Assembly (NCBI RefSeq): GCF_004664715.2
Contig: NC_051072.1
Span: 45,678,142-45,742,141 of the forward strand
DNA from: Peromyscus leucopus
Taxonomy: Eukaryota > Chordata > Mammalia > Rodentia > Cricetidae
Direction: 5' to 3'
Length of the DNA stretch: 64,000 nt
Numbering within the stretch: the first letter of the stretch is position 1; each line of letters begins with the position of its first letter. The translations under genes were made by a program, and so were the position numbers. This document shows positions 11,985 through 23,190 of the stretch, one piece after another. The notes under the pieces were generated by a model. The model saw only the letters and a program-made list of their open reading frames with translations, searched no databases and had not been told where the DNA came from.

Positions 11985-12700
11985 AGTGTTCTGCAACAGA
12001 GAGAATGTATTTGCCTCTTTGTATCTGGCTTCTTTCTCTTAATATGATCTCTAGTTTTACCCATTTTTCTGCAAAAGGCATTATATAATTTTATTCTCTG
12101 TGGCTGAATAAAACATTGTATACATGTACTGTGTTTTGTTTTCTTATTACCTTTTTCTGTCTTTTTTGAGACTCACTATGTAGCTCTGCCTGGCCTGGGA
12201 GTTCCTATGGAGACCAGGCTGGCTCTGAACTTAGAGACGTGCATCACTTATGCCTAGCATATGGCACTTTCCTTACACATTAATTTGTTGATGAGCATCC
12301 AGGCGGTTATGACTAGCATTGCAACAACCCAGATGTACAGGCATCTCTGTTCGTAGCTGACCTAGGTTCCCTGGTGGCCAGGAGTCAGTCATTCTGATTT
12401 CTATGGTGGCTCTACTGAATTCTGGTCTCACCAGCAGAGTAAAGGATCCCATCCCCACCCTTTCTCCCCAGCAGTTACAGTTTTTCTTGACAATATGTGA
12501 TAGAATCTCACTAGAGTTTTGGTTTGCACTTCCCTGCAAAGAACATGGGAACACTTTTTAAAATACACTCATTGGCCATCGTACTGTCTTTGAAAGTTCT
12601 CTCCATTCACATTTACTGATTGATGATTGGTGGATTTTTTGTTTTTGCTTTAGTTTTTGATGTATTCCAGAAATTAATTTCTCTGTCTGATATGTAGTGG
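11985..12700 (-). mobile_element. Old L1 (L1M-type) 3' region, antisense, interrupted
   Basis: The antisense of L1M sequence is recognisable in order: 'cttctttctcttaatatgat', 'gtggctgaataaaacattg', 'gtactgtgttttgttttctt', then after an interruption 'ttgatgagcatccaggcgg', 'tctatggtggctctactgaa' and 'ttggtttgcacttccctg'. The interruption at 12150-12262 is a B1-like SINE. The 3' end of this L1 faces left, toward the sense L1 fragment at 11030-11350, so the two are tail to tail. Confidence 0.65.
12150..12262 (-). mobile_element. Degenerate B1-like SINE, antisense, inside L1
   Basis: 'cttttttgagactcactatg' then 'gaccaggctggctctgaact' and 'gcatcacttatgcctagca' retain the antisense B1 skeleton with internal loss. 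It splits the old L1 at 11985-12700 and is therefore younger than it. Confidence 0.65.
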
Positions 12701-15459
12701 GCAGAGATTCAGTTATACCATAATAAAGCTTGGGAGAAGAAAGGCTTACCTTGACCTTGAAGTGAGGGGAAAATGCTGTGGGACTAGAGTCGGGGATCTT
12801 GTGATAGTTCAGGGGAGAGATAAAGACAAATTAAAGCTGTAGTGGGGGTTGGCAAGGAGGAAGCAGAGCTAAGCCGTGTTTTAAAGACAGCATCGATCAA
12901 ATGGAGCAATCAATTGGATAACTCCTTGCTTCTGGTAGGCATCGAGGGCGCCTTGTGTTTAGGGAGATGTTTCGGAGTTGTGTTGTGGAGGTGGCCCTGG
13001 AGGCAGGTGTGGGTTCCCAGAGGATTCTCTGCATGTTTTGCCTTCTCTGGTTTTGTTCCTTAGCAGAGGACTGGAAGTTGCGACCTGCCTGTTGCAGATT
13101 TTGGCGGGTCTGCTCTTCTTAGTTGCCAACCCCCCACTCCTTTCCCACTACTTAGGTCCTGTAGATGAGGCATCCCTGCAGCAGCCTGATGCAGAGAACT
13201 GCCTGGTTTTCTATCCCCTCTTAAGATGCTGAGAGGAAGACAGGCGTCTCCGTGGGATGCAGGCTGAGGCCCTCCAGTGTAAGGATGGGGATTAACTGTG
13301 CTTCTGAGCTCACTGACTTCCTGCATGTCCTCTGCAGCAGGCATGGATGTGGAGGCCTGGGATCTTCCCTCACTTTGACCCAGACCATGAGATTGACAGA
13401 ATTCATCATCGTCCATAGCACATCACACTCCTAAGCTCAGCATAGAAATAATTCTTCATTCTAAATTTAACATCAATACTACTTAACATATTACTTATCC
13501 ATTATACCGGAATTCACCAACTCTCATATAAATTGGCTTCTTACATCTCCTTCCAATAAATATGGACCATGTGCACCTTAAGGAAGAAAGGAGAACTCGC
13601 ATCCTAGCTTTAATGGAATGGGGCTTCTGTTACAAGCCTACGCTAGCACGCCTAAGGTGGAGGGTGAGCTGGGGAGAGGCTGGGGACGTCCTTGTTCTGA
13701 ACCCGTGTTCCTGGCAGTTTATGAACCCCCAGCTCCTCTCCTGCTGGAAGTACCTACTAAATCGAGGCCACGTTCTGTTGACTGTCGTTTTCTTAGAGGA
13801 CTCACTGGTTTGCAGTCTAGTTTTATTTGGTTGTCTTGGAAGAAACTAAGGGAAGAGGGAGGCAGCACTTGGTAAACCTCCGTCTGTGCTGTCAGTCATC
13901 GTCTCCCTGACTCCCTTTGTCCTCCAGGGTCCCCCCTAACTCATTGACAGTGCCCTCCATTCCTTTCCATTCCTTCCGCTGGTGCTCCCTCCCCCAGTAA
14001 TTAGAGAGAGAATGAGGATGTCAATTTAACCTCTCCCTGAGACCGGGAGCTAAGCACAGATCTTCTTTGAGGGCTTGGCCTTTCTCCTCCAGCTCCTTCA
14101 AATCCCCTATTAATTCAGATGCTGTATTTCCTGAACCAATGGACCCCGATTTCAGAGAGAGAGCAGTGAACAGCGCCACACTTCCATGGGGGAGGGAAAA
14201 GGCCCTTTGCATGGTGTTTCTCCATCTGAAGCATTCGTTCATTTTTTTTGAGGGGGGAGGGGTGTCACCTGTCCGTCCCCCCCAAAGGGCAAGCCTGGTG
14301 TAGAGAAAAGGCAGGACCACTGTAGCAATGTCCCGGTGGTTTTGCCAAAAGTTCTTTTCACCAGGCTCCTTCTCTTGACTCAGAGTAAAGACACAGGAAG
14401 GCCGGCCACCCTGTCTGCAGAACCCAAAAGAACAGGCCTCCTGACGTGGAGGATAGTGGGGTTTGGTTGGGGACACCCTTCTGGGCAGCCTCATGCAGCT
14501 CTGATCCCCCAGCCATTTTGGTTTGTGCCTTTGGCTCCCATGTCACTGAGGTATAGAATGTATATGATGCCATGAGGTACTGAGTCTCCAACTCTGTCTT
14601 ACCTTGCCCTTTGTATCTGGCCCATAAACGTGCAGATTAAAGGTGCTTATTCCGTGGGTCTCTGAAATAGAACTAAATCTTCTGAAGGGTTCATTAGAAA
14701 AAGCCTGCTTCCCAGGGCAGTGTTTCTTAGTGGCCCTTCATGATTTCTACTCTCCTCGTTTGGTAGGAATAGACCTAGAAAGACGAAATGACCCACCCCA
14801 GGCCCTGTAATTTCTGAGCAGCTGAATTACCACTTAAATTCAGGCCTCCCAGCTAAGGCAGACTAGCTGTCCTAGATGCTGGGAAAGATGACTTACTCAG
14901 TTTGACCTGGGATGGCCACCTGCCTCAGATCACCTGGGGCCTACCCCAGAACAGAGGGTAGGTGGGGGTGATCAGTGGCCTGCATTTCCAGCCAGCTCCT
15001 TGGGTGTCCTGTCACCACACTGATGTTTGAGATCTGCTGATGGAAATCCACGGGATTAACTTGTGTTCTGCCCTTGTTCCATTACAGACGTCCTCACTGT
15101 GCTTCCTCGGCCCTAATTGCTCCCTGTTTGTGCTTCTCATACTAAAAGGCACAGCCTGGCTGAAAAGGCAGGGCTGGTGACTCTGTGACAGTGACGGTAG
15201 AGACGGTTAGTACCAGACACGGACAGACGTCTTCTCTCTCATCCCACACTGCCTCTTCATGGAAGGAGAGCATCAGAAACGTATTTTCAACTGTCACCAC
15301 TTTCTCAAGTGACTTTGTTCCCACTGCCATTTATTCTTCCCAATTGCTTTACTTATTATTAGCGCAACTTGGAGATAGTTGGGGTAACTGAGTGGCGTTG
15401 ATGAATAGTTACTAGTGACTCAGAAGTAACAGGAAAACTGGATGGCTGGACAGTATGTC
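12701..15459. other. 2.8 kb with no gene seen; repeat-poor
   Basis: Mostly unique, somewhat GC-richer sequence. Open frames exist on both strands (for example 13060-13416 and 14021-14494 on the minus strand), but opposite frames are equally open, as expected for chance. The block 13940-14300 is free of recognised repeats. No exon is claimed. Confidence 0.5.
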
Positions 15460-15467
15460 GTGAGTGA

Positions 15468-15514
<47 letters not shown>

Positions 15515-15520
15515 TGTGTG
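15460..15520. repeat. (GTGA)n/(GT)n microsatellite
   Basis: A few GTGA units run into about 19 GT units and end with GAGTGTGTG. Confidence 0.95.
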
Positions 15521-17451
15521 ACCTACTTGTGTTAACAGGTGCCCAGGCTTTGGATAATAAATATACTTCACATTTGTCCTCTGACCCATTTCCTATTGAA
15601 AGGTGTCTGATTCACAGGTCAGCCATCACTCCCTGTGGGATGGAGAAGGAGTGGGTCTTGGGGAGAGGTGAGGCTTGTGGGCAGGGGACTGGGAAGAGAG
15701 GAGGGAGAGGAGCCTGTGGCCAGGATGTAATACATGAGAGAAGAACAAACAAACAAATAAGACCGACCTTTCCTTAGGTCAGGATTCCCAGAAATGGGTT
15801 ACAGTGTGTCAGGACTTCCACGTCTTCCTGCTGGGCCCCTCAGCTCTGGGGACACTGAGGTTGGTTTCATCTGTGTTTCTCCAAATCCAAGCTGCAGTTT
15901 AAGTGGCTTCTTCTGGTTGTGTGTTCTTGAAGGACAGTGCAAGGAATGGTGTAGATTGTGAACGCGTTCACGAGTGAGATGTGGTCCTGGTGCTGATCTC
16001 AGCCATCTTAGCTTGTGATCAAAGACAAGCTAAAAATAAAGGTAGGTTCAGATTTGTGAGGGTTGTGGAGGCAGACCTGCTTTGAACTCGACTTTCATGT
16101 GACCTGTGTTGTAACTGGAATGGGAACACAATGGTGGACTATCTTCAAGGACTGTTGAATTAGATAATAATGCCGGAACACTTTTTAGGCTAGGTAGTAC
16201 TGATAGTTAGGAGGTAATGAGTGGGATGAATTACTATTGTTCAAGAGAAGGTGCCACTACCAGCCACCTGGTTACTTGAAGGGCAGGATGGGGTGGGGAC
16301 AAATCACTGTGTGAGCCAGATAAGGCCATCTGCTTCTAATTCCACAAAGGCCAATCTTTGAAGAGGTTGCTTGGTATAGTCTAGATTGTTCTTTGGCTAT
16401 TCTTTTGGCAGGTAATAATAGGGAATCCTGGGTAGAGCAGAGTGTGGAAGAGGGGATAGTGGAGTCTGGGAGGAATGGGAACTAGGATAAGAGGTGAGAC
16501 CCCTTCCTTCTCAGGGTTTACCTTGACCAGTAAACACGACCGTGAGCTCAGAAAGCAGGAGCAGGCTTAGTTCTGACCCATCTGCAGCTCCCTCACTGGC
16601 TCTAAACACAAGACACTCTTTTGCTATGACCTTCTCAGTATCATTTTGGCTACTACTTAAAGAGTAAATTATTTCATCTACTTCTACTCCTGGATATGAA
16701 AGTGCACCTACTGATTTGGCTAATGGTTAAGCAAGAATGCTGGTGAGAACATTTGAAGTCCTCTTTACAGAGGCCATCATGGCTTTGACAACTGTTCTGG
16801 TCTTTCAGATGATTGAATGTTTCTGTTGGCAATGGCCACTTATATTTATAAGGTACCCATTATTATATGCATTTCCCAGGCTAGCCCAGCATCTGCTGCC
16901 TGTTGTCATAAACATCTGTCTCCAAACTGCTGTCCCTAAGTGAACTACCCCGTAAACTATCACTTGACTACCTTCAGTGCCTTTAACTGGGAGGGTGGCT
17001 AATGGATCACCGTGAGTTATGTTGGATGAGCGTCTTAGAGGTGACTTAGCAGGCACCCTGAAACTTTTGGAGCGGCTCTCCATGAGCAGCTGTGTACAAT
17101 TAAAAAAAAATCACATTCCAGGCATCCTTAATAGTTTTGTGTCCTGGCATGAGATTTGGTTTTCGCCACTGTAAGCTAGACCTTGGAGGCTCTTCTTTTC
17201 AGCACTCCTTTCTAGCTCTTGAGGCCACCAGTAGACCAAGGCTAACTATGTGTTCCCCTTGGCACAGTGAAATGGTCTGAGATATTCTGCAGAGCTTCAC
17301 GTTTGCTTGACACACAGGTAATAGCTTCAGGATGAAAGAAGAACCGTGGTGGACAATGGGGGATGGAGCTGAGAAGGAGGACACCGTGCCTCCGGAGTGA
17401 CACACAGTGTCAGCACCTGGGTCTTAGGGAGACTTTACCCTCATCTCTTAG
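15521..17451. other. No gene or clear repeat seen
   Basis: About 1.9 kb of unique sequence. No recognised SINE, LINE or LTR. A short A9 run occurs at about 17101-17110. Confidence 0.45.
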
Positions 17452-17811
17452 ACGTTTGCTTTTGTTGCTATAACACACACCAGTGGCTGAGTAATTGATA
17501 AAGAATAGGAGGTCTGGAGGCTGGAAAGTTCAAGAGCGTGGTGTGACATGTGGTTGAAACCTGTTGACAGCCTCCTTGCTGTGCCCTAATGTGGCAAAGA
17601 ACATCATATGATGTGGCAGACCAGGTGTGCTGCCTTGGGCCTCTTTTCCTCTATATAAAGCCATCCATGCCATCCTGGGGCCACCACCCCGATGACCTCA
17701 GCTAAATCCTAATAGCTTCCCAAGGCTCCACTTTCAAACTATTAAGATACAAATTTGGGGGTTAATTTACAAACACATGGATCGGGGCACACATATCAAC
17801 ACCTCAGCAGC
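17452..17811 (-). mobile_element. MaLR LTR (MLT1/MST-like), antisense
   Basis: The series 'ttttgttgctataacacaca', 'tggctgagtaattgataaag', 'ggaggctggaaagttcaaga', 'cttttcctctatataaagcc', 'cccgatgacctcagctaaat' and 'gggggttaatttacaaac' is the antisense of an ERVL-MaLR LTR of the MLT1/MST kind. It is a solo LTR with no adjacent gag/pol-like sequence. Confidence 0.75.
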
Positions 17812-18632
17812 GCTGGAGGAGAGGTGTTCTGATGAATGTTACGTGTTTTGTTTTCAGTGTTAGGAACCCATCCTACTTTATTAATGTAGCAGCCTGTTTG
17901 AAAAGACACTGAGGACGGAAGACATGTTTCAGGAATGTCGGTGGGTTATTCTTCATATTCTGGCAGAAGCTGGGGTAGCGCTGGTTCTGCGGAGACTTTG
18001 TGTGTCTTTCCATCAGATGAGGATGCAGACCCAAAGTGGTCCTCCTGCTTCAAGGCTATTCAGACCACCTCTCCAGAGCACATGGAGCCCGACTACAAAA
18101 CTGGAAGACAGGGAAAGGATCTGTTGTACAACCATGGGGGTGGGGAGATGTCACTTGTCTTCCAACTGCACCAGGAGCTTTTCTCTCACTCTTTTTTCAT
18201 GTTCTAAGTCTCAAGGAGCACTAGTTAATAATTCACACCCAGTAACCAATTAAGTAGAAATTTCATTGAAGCAACAGTGGGTTCAATTAAATGTGTTTGG
18301 AAATCAGGTGCATACATTGCCTTGGAAGGAATTTAAATATTTACACATATGCATTGTGAATGCAGTTGTAGGTGTGTATATATGTTTTATACATACATAT
18401 TTGCCTGTGAATCAGGCTTTAAAAATGCCTAAAGAACTATGTGCCAGTCACATGTCTAATTAGTCACGCATAGAAAATGTAGCAGTTACTTTGTCAGTGA
18501 GAAGCAAGGGTATTTTTAATGGCATCCCAGAGTTCCTGGGAAGAGTAAGGCTAATAACTCTTAGGGTTTACAGTAGAAGAATTGGGGGAAAGAGTTTAAA
18601 GGAAAAGTTACTTTCTTGGTTTAGAAATATTA
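17812..18632. other. No gene or clear repeat seen
   Basis: Unique sequence. Three overlapping open frames at 17924-18253 occupy all three plus frames, so none stands out as coding. Confidence 0.45.
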
Positions 18633-18735
18633 CAGTCTGGCAGAATGGCACGTGCCTCTAATCAGCATTTGGAGGAATGCTTCATCCAGGACCAGCCTGG
18701 GTTACACAGAAAGACCATCTCCAGGAATAAACTGC
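18633..18735 (+). mobile_element. Degenerate B1-like SINE, sense
   Basis: 'cagaatggcacgtgcctcta', 'ggaccagcctgggttacaca' and 'gaaagaccatctccagga' preserve the order of B1 in sense orientation with deletions. Old, with no clear A tail or target duplication. Confidence 0.6.
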
Positions 18736-19141
18736 CGATGATAAATAAGAAGAAATGTAGCAAGAATTGACTTAGCATGTGCCTCTCGATAGCTCCCGTG
18801 AACCCTTGCAGGAGGTGAAAAGGTGTGAGGCTGCCCACTCAGGTTCTAGTGAGGACGAGAATAAGAAAGAGCGGGTGTCGGTTCTTACCAGAGGAATAGC
18901 TGCCTGCAGGGTCAGAAGAGTCTACAAAGATGGTCGGGTGAACGGCAAGGATCAGAGGATTTGGAAGAGTGCTGGAAGGAAGCCACCAGTATTAAGAAGT
19001 AAAACATTTGAATTGTTGCTTTAATGGAGACAAATGTAACTGCTGGCTTTACTTTCTAGGGTTTTTTTTTTTTTCTTTTCTCCCTAAAAGAAAAAAAGTC
19101 TGTAAAAGAATAAAGTACACCTGAGAGAGTGTTCCTCTACG
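18736..19141. other. No gene seen
   Basis: An open frame of 81 codons (18779-19024) is rich in Arg/Lys/Glu and lacks any motif I recognise. A T run lies at about 19062-19074. Confidence 0.45.
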
Positions 19142-19190
19142 GCGACTCCAAATGGGTCATGACCCGAGGTTGAGAGCCGCTGCTCTACAG
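19142..19190 (+). mobile_element. URR1-like hAT DNA transposon, terminal fragment
   Basis: 'cgactccaaatgggtcatga' continuing into 'cccgaggttgagagccgctg' matches the right end of URR1, the non-autonomous hAT-Charlie relic common in rodents, including the terminal 'ggttgagaaccgctg'-like inverted repeat. Only the last ~50 bp remain. Confidence 0.6.
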
Positions 19191-19399
19191 ACTAGTGGTG
19201 GTGGGCCAGGGTCATAGAAGGAACTAGAGGAGCTGTACCTTTGCCCTTTGATTTGTCCTGGGGAGCTATAGTTAGGAGAGAGAGCTTACCTGGTGTCCTG
19301 TGCTCAAAAGAGAGATACATTTTCTAATGAAGTTCACTTCCAAGGAAAGAGTCTTTTACATGGCAGAGGTTAAAATGAAAGGCTCAGGGGTCAGGTCGT

Positions 19400-19590
19400 C
19401 GCCCAGCTGAAACTCCTGTGTCTGATAATCAATTGGTGCCTTTCATAGGGCTAACCTCTCTGAGCCTCAGTTTCTCTATCTGTAAATTGAGCATAGTATC
19501 ATTATTTGCCTCATGGTTATAAGATGTATATCGGTTGCCGATTACCACCTGGCGTAGTCATCTGTGTTCCATCAGTGTTAACAGTTAGCA
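19400..19590 (+). mobile_element. MIR SINE, sense
   Basis: 'taacctctctgagcctcagt' followed by 'ttctctatctgtaaattgag' is the signature of MIR, an ancient tRNA-derived SINE shared across mammals. The flanks match more weakly, so the outer boundaries are approximate. Confidence 0.8.
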
Positions 19591-20369
19591 GTTAATATTG
19601 TCGTTACTGTTGTGGCTTTGTGTGCTTTGGGTACTGAAGATGCTCACAGGCATGTGCAAGACTTTCCGAGTAAACAAATCAGATCTCTAACATTTACTAA
19701 TTTGGAGATTTAAGTCTTGAGTAAACACCATCACGGAACTGAAGGTATTTTAATAAGACTTAAAGGAGGACCCCTTGTTTATGTTTCTCGTGCCAAGGAG
19801 GGCGGCTTGTCCTAGGTAGCTCTCTGGTGCCTTTGTGCTTTTAGAAGAAGCACATATCATAGTTGTAAAAATCCCACTTGGATTGCTTCCATAAGCAACT
19901 CTTCCCCTTTGCTTCTCTCCTGACCTCAACTCCACTTTGCATACTTTTTATACTGTTTTTTTCTCTTTCTTTTTCGTTCTGTTCCTGTCTGCCTTACCTC
20001 TCCCCATGACATGTTCATGAGCTCTGTGGGTAGGCATTAGAGTTTGTTTATACATGTTTGGTATCACCACATATCTGATTTGTTGAATTATGTATTTAAA
20101 GAAAATTAAAAAAAAATAAAGTATAGATATTACATTTTGGCCTTACCTGGTTAAGTTTTTTCCTTTATTTCTAAAGATTTTGCATTGTTTGCTATTTGTA
20201 AAACCAAATACCAGGAATGCAAAGTTTTAAAGATACAGTTTTGAATGCTGAAGTAGAAACCCTATTTCAGTGAGTTCTTGGGCTTCATAACCTTTCTGTT
20301 GACAGTAGCTATCTTTTTCAAAGGACAGACCAGGTTTGTAAAAAGATACTCTTTCTTTTCTCTGGCCTT
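19591..20369. other. No gene or clear repeat seen
   Basis: AT-rich unique sequence before the L1 block. A short A9 run lies near 20108. Confidence 0.45.
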
Positions 20370-21110
20370 CCTTGGCCTCTGGCTCTCACTGTCTTCCACC
20401 TTCTTCCTCAAGGGTCCCTGAGAGTCCTGGGGAGAGTATGACATAGACGTCCACTTGTGGCTCAACACTCCCGGTGACACTCACTCTCTGCGCTTTGGCC
20501 AGTTGTGAGTTTCTGGGTTAACTGCCATCTATGTCACGAGAAACTTCTCCGATGAGGTCTGACAGCTGCAGTGATCTCTGGATACAGAGATAGGAATTTA
20601 GAGGGCAGTTTGAAACTATGTGCCTTTAGCAAAATAATAGTAGTAGGTTCACCCTGGGGAGCTCCGAGCTCGCCAGTTATGAGTTCTTGGCCAGATTTAC
20701 AGTACCAGGCACGCATTTCCTCCTGTGGAACAGACCTTAAAGCCAGTCAGAAAGTAGTTTGTTGCCTCCCCAACGTTCACACCACTATTGCCCCCAAGGG
20801 CATGTCTTGCTATACCTGTCACTATTGTAGCGCATCGGGTTCACGGCTGGGCGAGACTGTTGTGGACTTTCTTCCAGCAGCCTGCATAGCACTTTCTGGT
20901 ACTCTGATAGCATGCCGGCAGAGAAGACTGTTTAGTACTCACTCTTTTTCTATGTCCTGTGGCCAAAATATGTGGTGACCTCAGCAGTAGGGTCTTCCCA
21001 TTAAGTTCTGGTGGGTAAGCAAGAGCAACAACAATAGCCTGAATTGTTTTGGAGGTGTCTGGGATACCTGTAACCAACAACATGAGGGGAGGTATCTGAC
21101 ATCTGGCACT
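20370..21110 (-). mobile_element. L1 (Lx-type) 3' UTR segment, antisense half
   Basis: Phrases such as 'gtgagtttctgggttaactg', 'agagggcagtttgaaactat', 'agcaaaataatagtagtagg', 'gttcttggccagatttacag', 'cactattgtagcgcatcggg' and 'cctgtggccaaaatatgtgg' track, in antisense, the long 3' UTR of Lx-like muroid L1 elements. The 135-codon open frame across it is UTR sequence, not a gene. The sense continuation lies immediately to the right in the opposite orientation (21115-21580). Confidence 0.7.
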
Positions 21111-21114
21111 TGGC

Positions 21115-21580
21115 TTTTTTTGGTTTTCACTTGTGTAGGGTAACTCCAGTTAAGGAGTGTAGGGTACCATTTTCTTGTGGGCTTGACAGGACAACTGGAC
21201 TCATGAACTTGCTGCAGCAGCTTTGGTTGCATGCACAGTATCAAGCCATCAACATGCCAGCATGGAATGGGGAGAGGCTCACAAGTCCCACCCCTAGCTC
21301 AGAAGCTATTGACAGTTGGTGGCTTCTGAGGGAGGACAGTCGGTTTTCTTTAAGGGTGGCACCTGGTAGATCAGTCATGGTTCATTGGGTAAGCCCTGCA
21401 CTTATAAATATATTGGCAATGCAGATTGAAATGGGTGGGTTACTAAAGAAAAGGGGAGGACATGAAGTTAGGAGGGTGTGGGAAAGTAGGGGGTCAGTCT
21501 AGGAGGATTTGGGGTGAATTTGATCCAAATGCATTGTATATATGTATGAAGTTCTTAAGTTTTAAGATATTGTATTTAAA
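21115..21580 (+). mobile_element. L1 (Lx-type) 3' end, sense half
   Basis: 'gactcatgaacttgctgcag', 'atcaagccatcaacatgcca', 'gctcacaagtcccaccccta', 'gaagctattgacagttggtg', then a G-rich stretch with 'gacatgaagttaggagggtg' and 'atgcattgtatatatgtatg' give the 3' end of an Lx-like L1 in sense orientation. Together with the antisense half to the left it looks like one element whose 5' part was inverted during insertion. Confidence 0.7.
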
Positions 21581-21593
21581 GAACTGTACAGTG

Positions 21594-21731
21594 GAGGCTA
21601 GCAAGATGACTCGGTGGGCAAATGTACTTGTCACCAGGTCTGATAACCTGAGTTCAGTCCCTGCAAACTATGTTGTGGAAGGAGAGAACTGATTCCCACA
21701 AGCTGTTCTCTGACCTTCACAGAGGTGCCAT
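21594..21731 (+). mobile_element. B3 SINE, sense
   Basis: 'gctagcaagatgactcggtg' then 'ataacctgagttcagtccct', 'gttgtggaaggagagaactg' and 'ttctctgaccttcacagagg' match B3, a B2-related tRNA-derived rodent SINE. It runs directly into the GTGA/GT tract at 21732. Confidence 0.8.
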
Positions 21732-21770
21732 GGAGTGAGTGAGTGAGTGAGTGTGTGTGTGTGTGTGTGT
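21732..21770. repeat. (GTGA)n(GT)n microsatellite at B3 tail
   Basis: Four GAGT units pass into about nine GT units, at the place where B3 bodies are usually followed by a variable repeat. Confidence 0.9.
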
Positions 21771-22769
21771 AGGCATGCAAAATTTTAAAAAGTAAAAAGC
21801 AAGTAACCCAGACATTGATCCTAAGTTTAGCTGACATTCTGCTTGAAGATGCTGTGTCAGTTTTCTGGGTGCATAGGGGCAGCACAGAGTGTCACCTTGT
21901 GGTTATGTGGTTGTATGAGTAGCTAGAGTATCTCTATACCAATATATTGCATATGTCTCATAATATATGCATCATAAATATTCAACAACAACATATTCTC
22001 TGTTGAGTAAACCTTTTGCTTGGTGTGTACACAAATGCAACATGACTCAGAGTTCAGGTAAGGTCATACAAGCTTTCAGATTCTTCTTAGCTCTCTTCCA
22101 CTGTGTTCAGATACCTGTTGCCTTGACATCTGTGCCTTTTGACCGAAGGGGATGATGTCCTTTCCAAGATGGCTCTCTGATGCTGGTGGCTTGGCAGTGG
22201 TTAGACATGTCCACACATATAGGTAGATACCAGTCTTAGGAATGTTCTGGAAGCCATGCCTCTACCAGTCCTGTCTCGTTTCAGTTATGTTCAAGGAATT
22301 AGGTCGAGTTCTGATGATCTGAGCCTTACTTTAGCGAGCTAGCTTCCACCACTTCCGATGTGGAGCTTTGACTTGTGTGGAGATTGAACAAGTGAGACTG
22401 CCTGGGAGCCTAGGCTATCGGAGAGGGAAGAATGGTTGCGTGGTACCCTTGCTCTGTCTTCTTGGATTACAAAGCTTCCCAGAAGCTTTCTGGTTGCAGG
22501 TAGAACATATCTTTTGTAATTCTGGAATACTAGGAGGAAGTGCACATGACTGCTGTGTTGGGGAGGACTCACTTGTGGGAATGATTGTCAGGAAAGTTAG
22601 GTGGTTTCAGGGCAGAGAATGGGGGTGATACCTGGATACTTACCCTAGGCTGTGGGAGAGTACAGAAGGCTGTTGCTTGGACTATGACTGACCACTAGGT
22701 GAGATCATCTCATGATGACGTTTACAGTATGACAAAGTCAGGGAATGAATTCATGAGTTAATTCCCCGA
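21771..22769. other. No gene or clear repeat seen
   Basis: Unique sequence. Open frames at 22339-22628 on opposite strands overlap each other and show no motif. Confidence 0.45.
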
Positions 22770-23145
22770 GATCATCTGATGGAGGAAAGCCCTCGAGGCC
22801 TCAACCACACATAGTAAACTAAAGACAACCGAGGAAAGCTGGGAGCAGGTGAGGTGGCCTTCCCCAGGGAAGAGTATGGCAATTGGTTGTCCTGTGCCAA
22901 ATAGTCAGCTCTGATAACATACATACAAGTAACAGTATATGGACTGAGTAGGTTTTATTTAGGGATATATATGCGTATTAGGAACATACATGTGAATATA
23001 CATATGTGCATATATATAATATATGTGTATATAATAACAACTAGGTTTTTTAAAGAGCCCATGAATTTGAAGAGGAGCAGGGAGGAGTTATATGGGAGAA
23101 TTTGGAGGGAGGAAAGGGAAGGGAAAAATGTAATTGGTAGGTAGG
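22770..23145 (+). mobile_element. L1 (Lx-type) 3' terminus, sense
   Basis: 'ctcgaggcctcaaccacaca', 'cttccccagggaagagtatg', 'gcaattggttgtcctgtgcc', 'aacatacatacaagtaacag', a TA-rich segment, 'gcccatgaatttgaagagga' and 'tttggagggaggaaagggaa' reproduce the end of muroid L1 3' UTRs. It is heavily 5'-truncated. Confidence 0.8.
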
Positions 23146-23190
23146 TAGGGATGGATGGATGGATGGATGGATGGATGGATGGATGGATGG
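23137..23190. repeat. (GGTA)n(GGAT)n microsatellite
   Basis: Three GGTA units and about ten perfect GGAT units abut the L1 3' end at 23145. Ile/His/Pro/Ser-rich open frames here are artefacts. Confidence 0.95.

Noticed and set aside
14021..14494. 157-codon minus-strand open frame
   Set aside because: Overlapped by open frames on the opposite strand, no domain recognised, and low-complexity Glu/Lys and Pro stretches.
20571..21502. Open frames of 130-135 codons
   Set aside because: They lie in L1 3' UTR sequence, which is non-coding.
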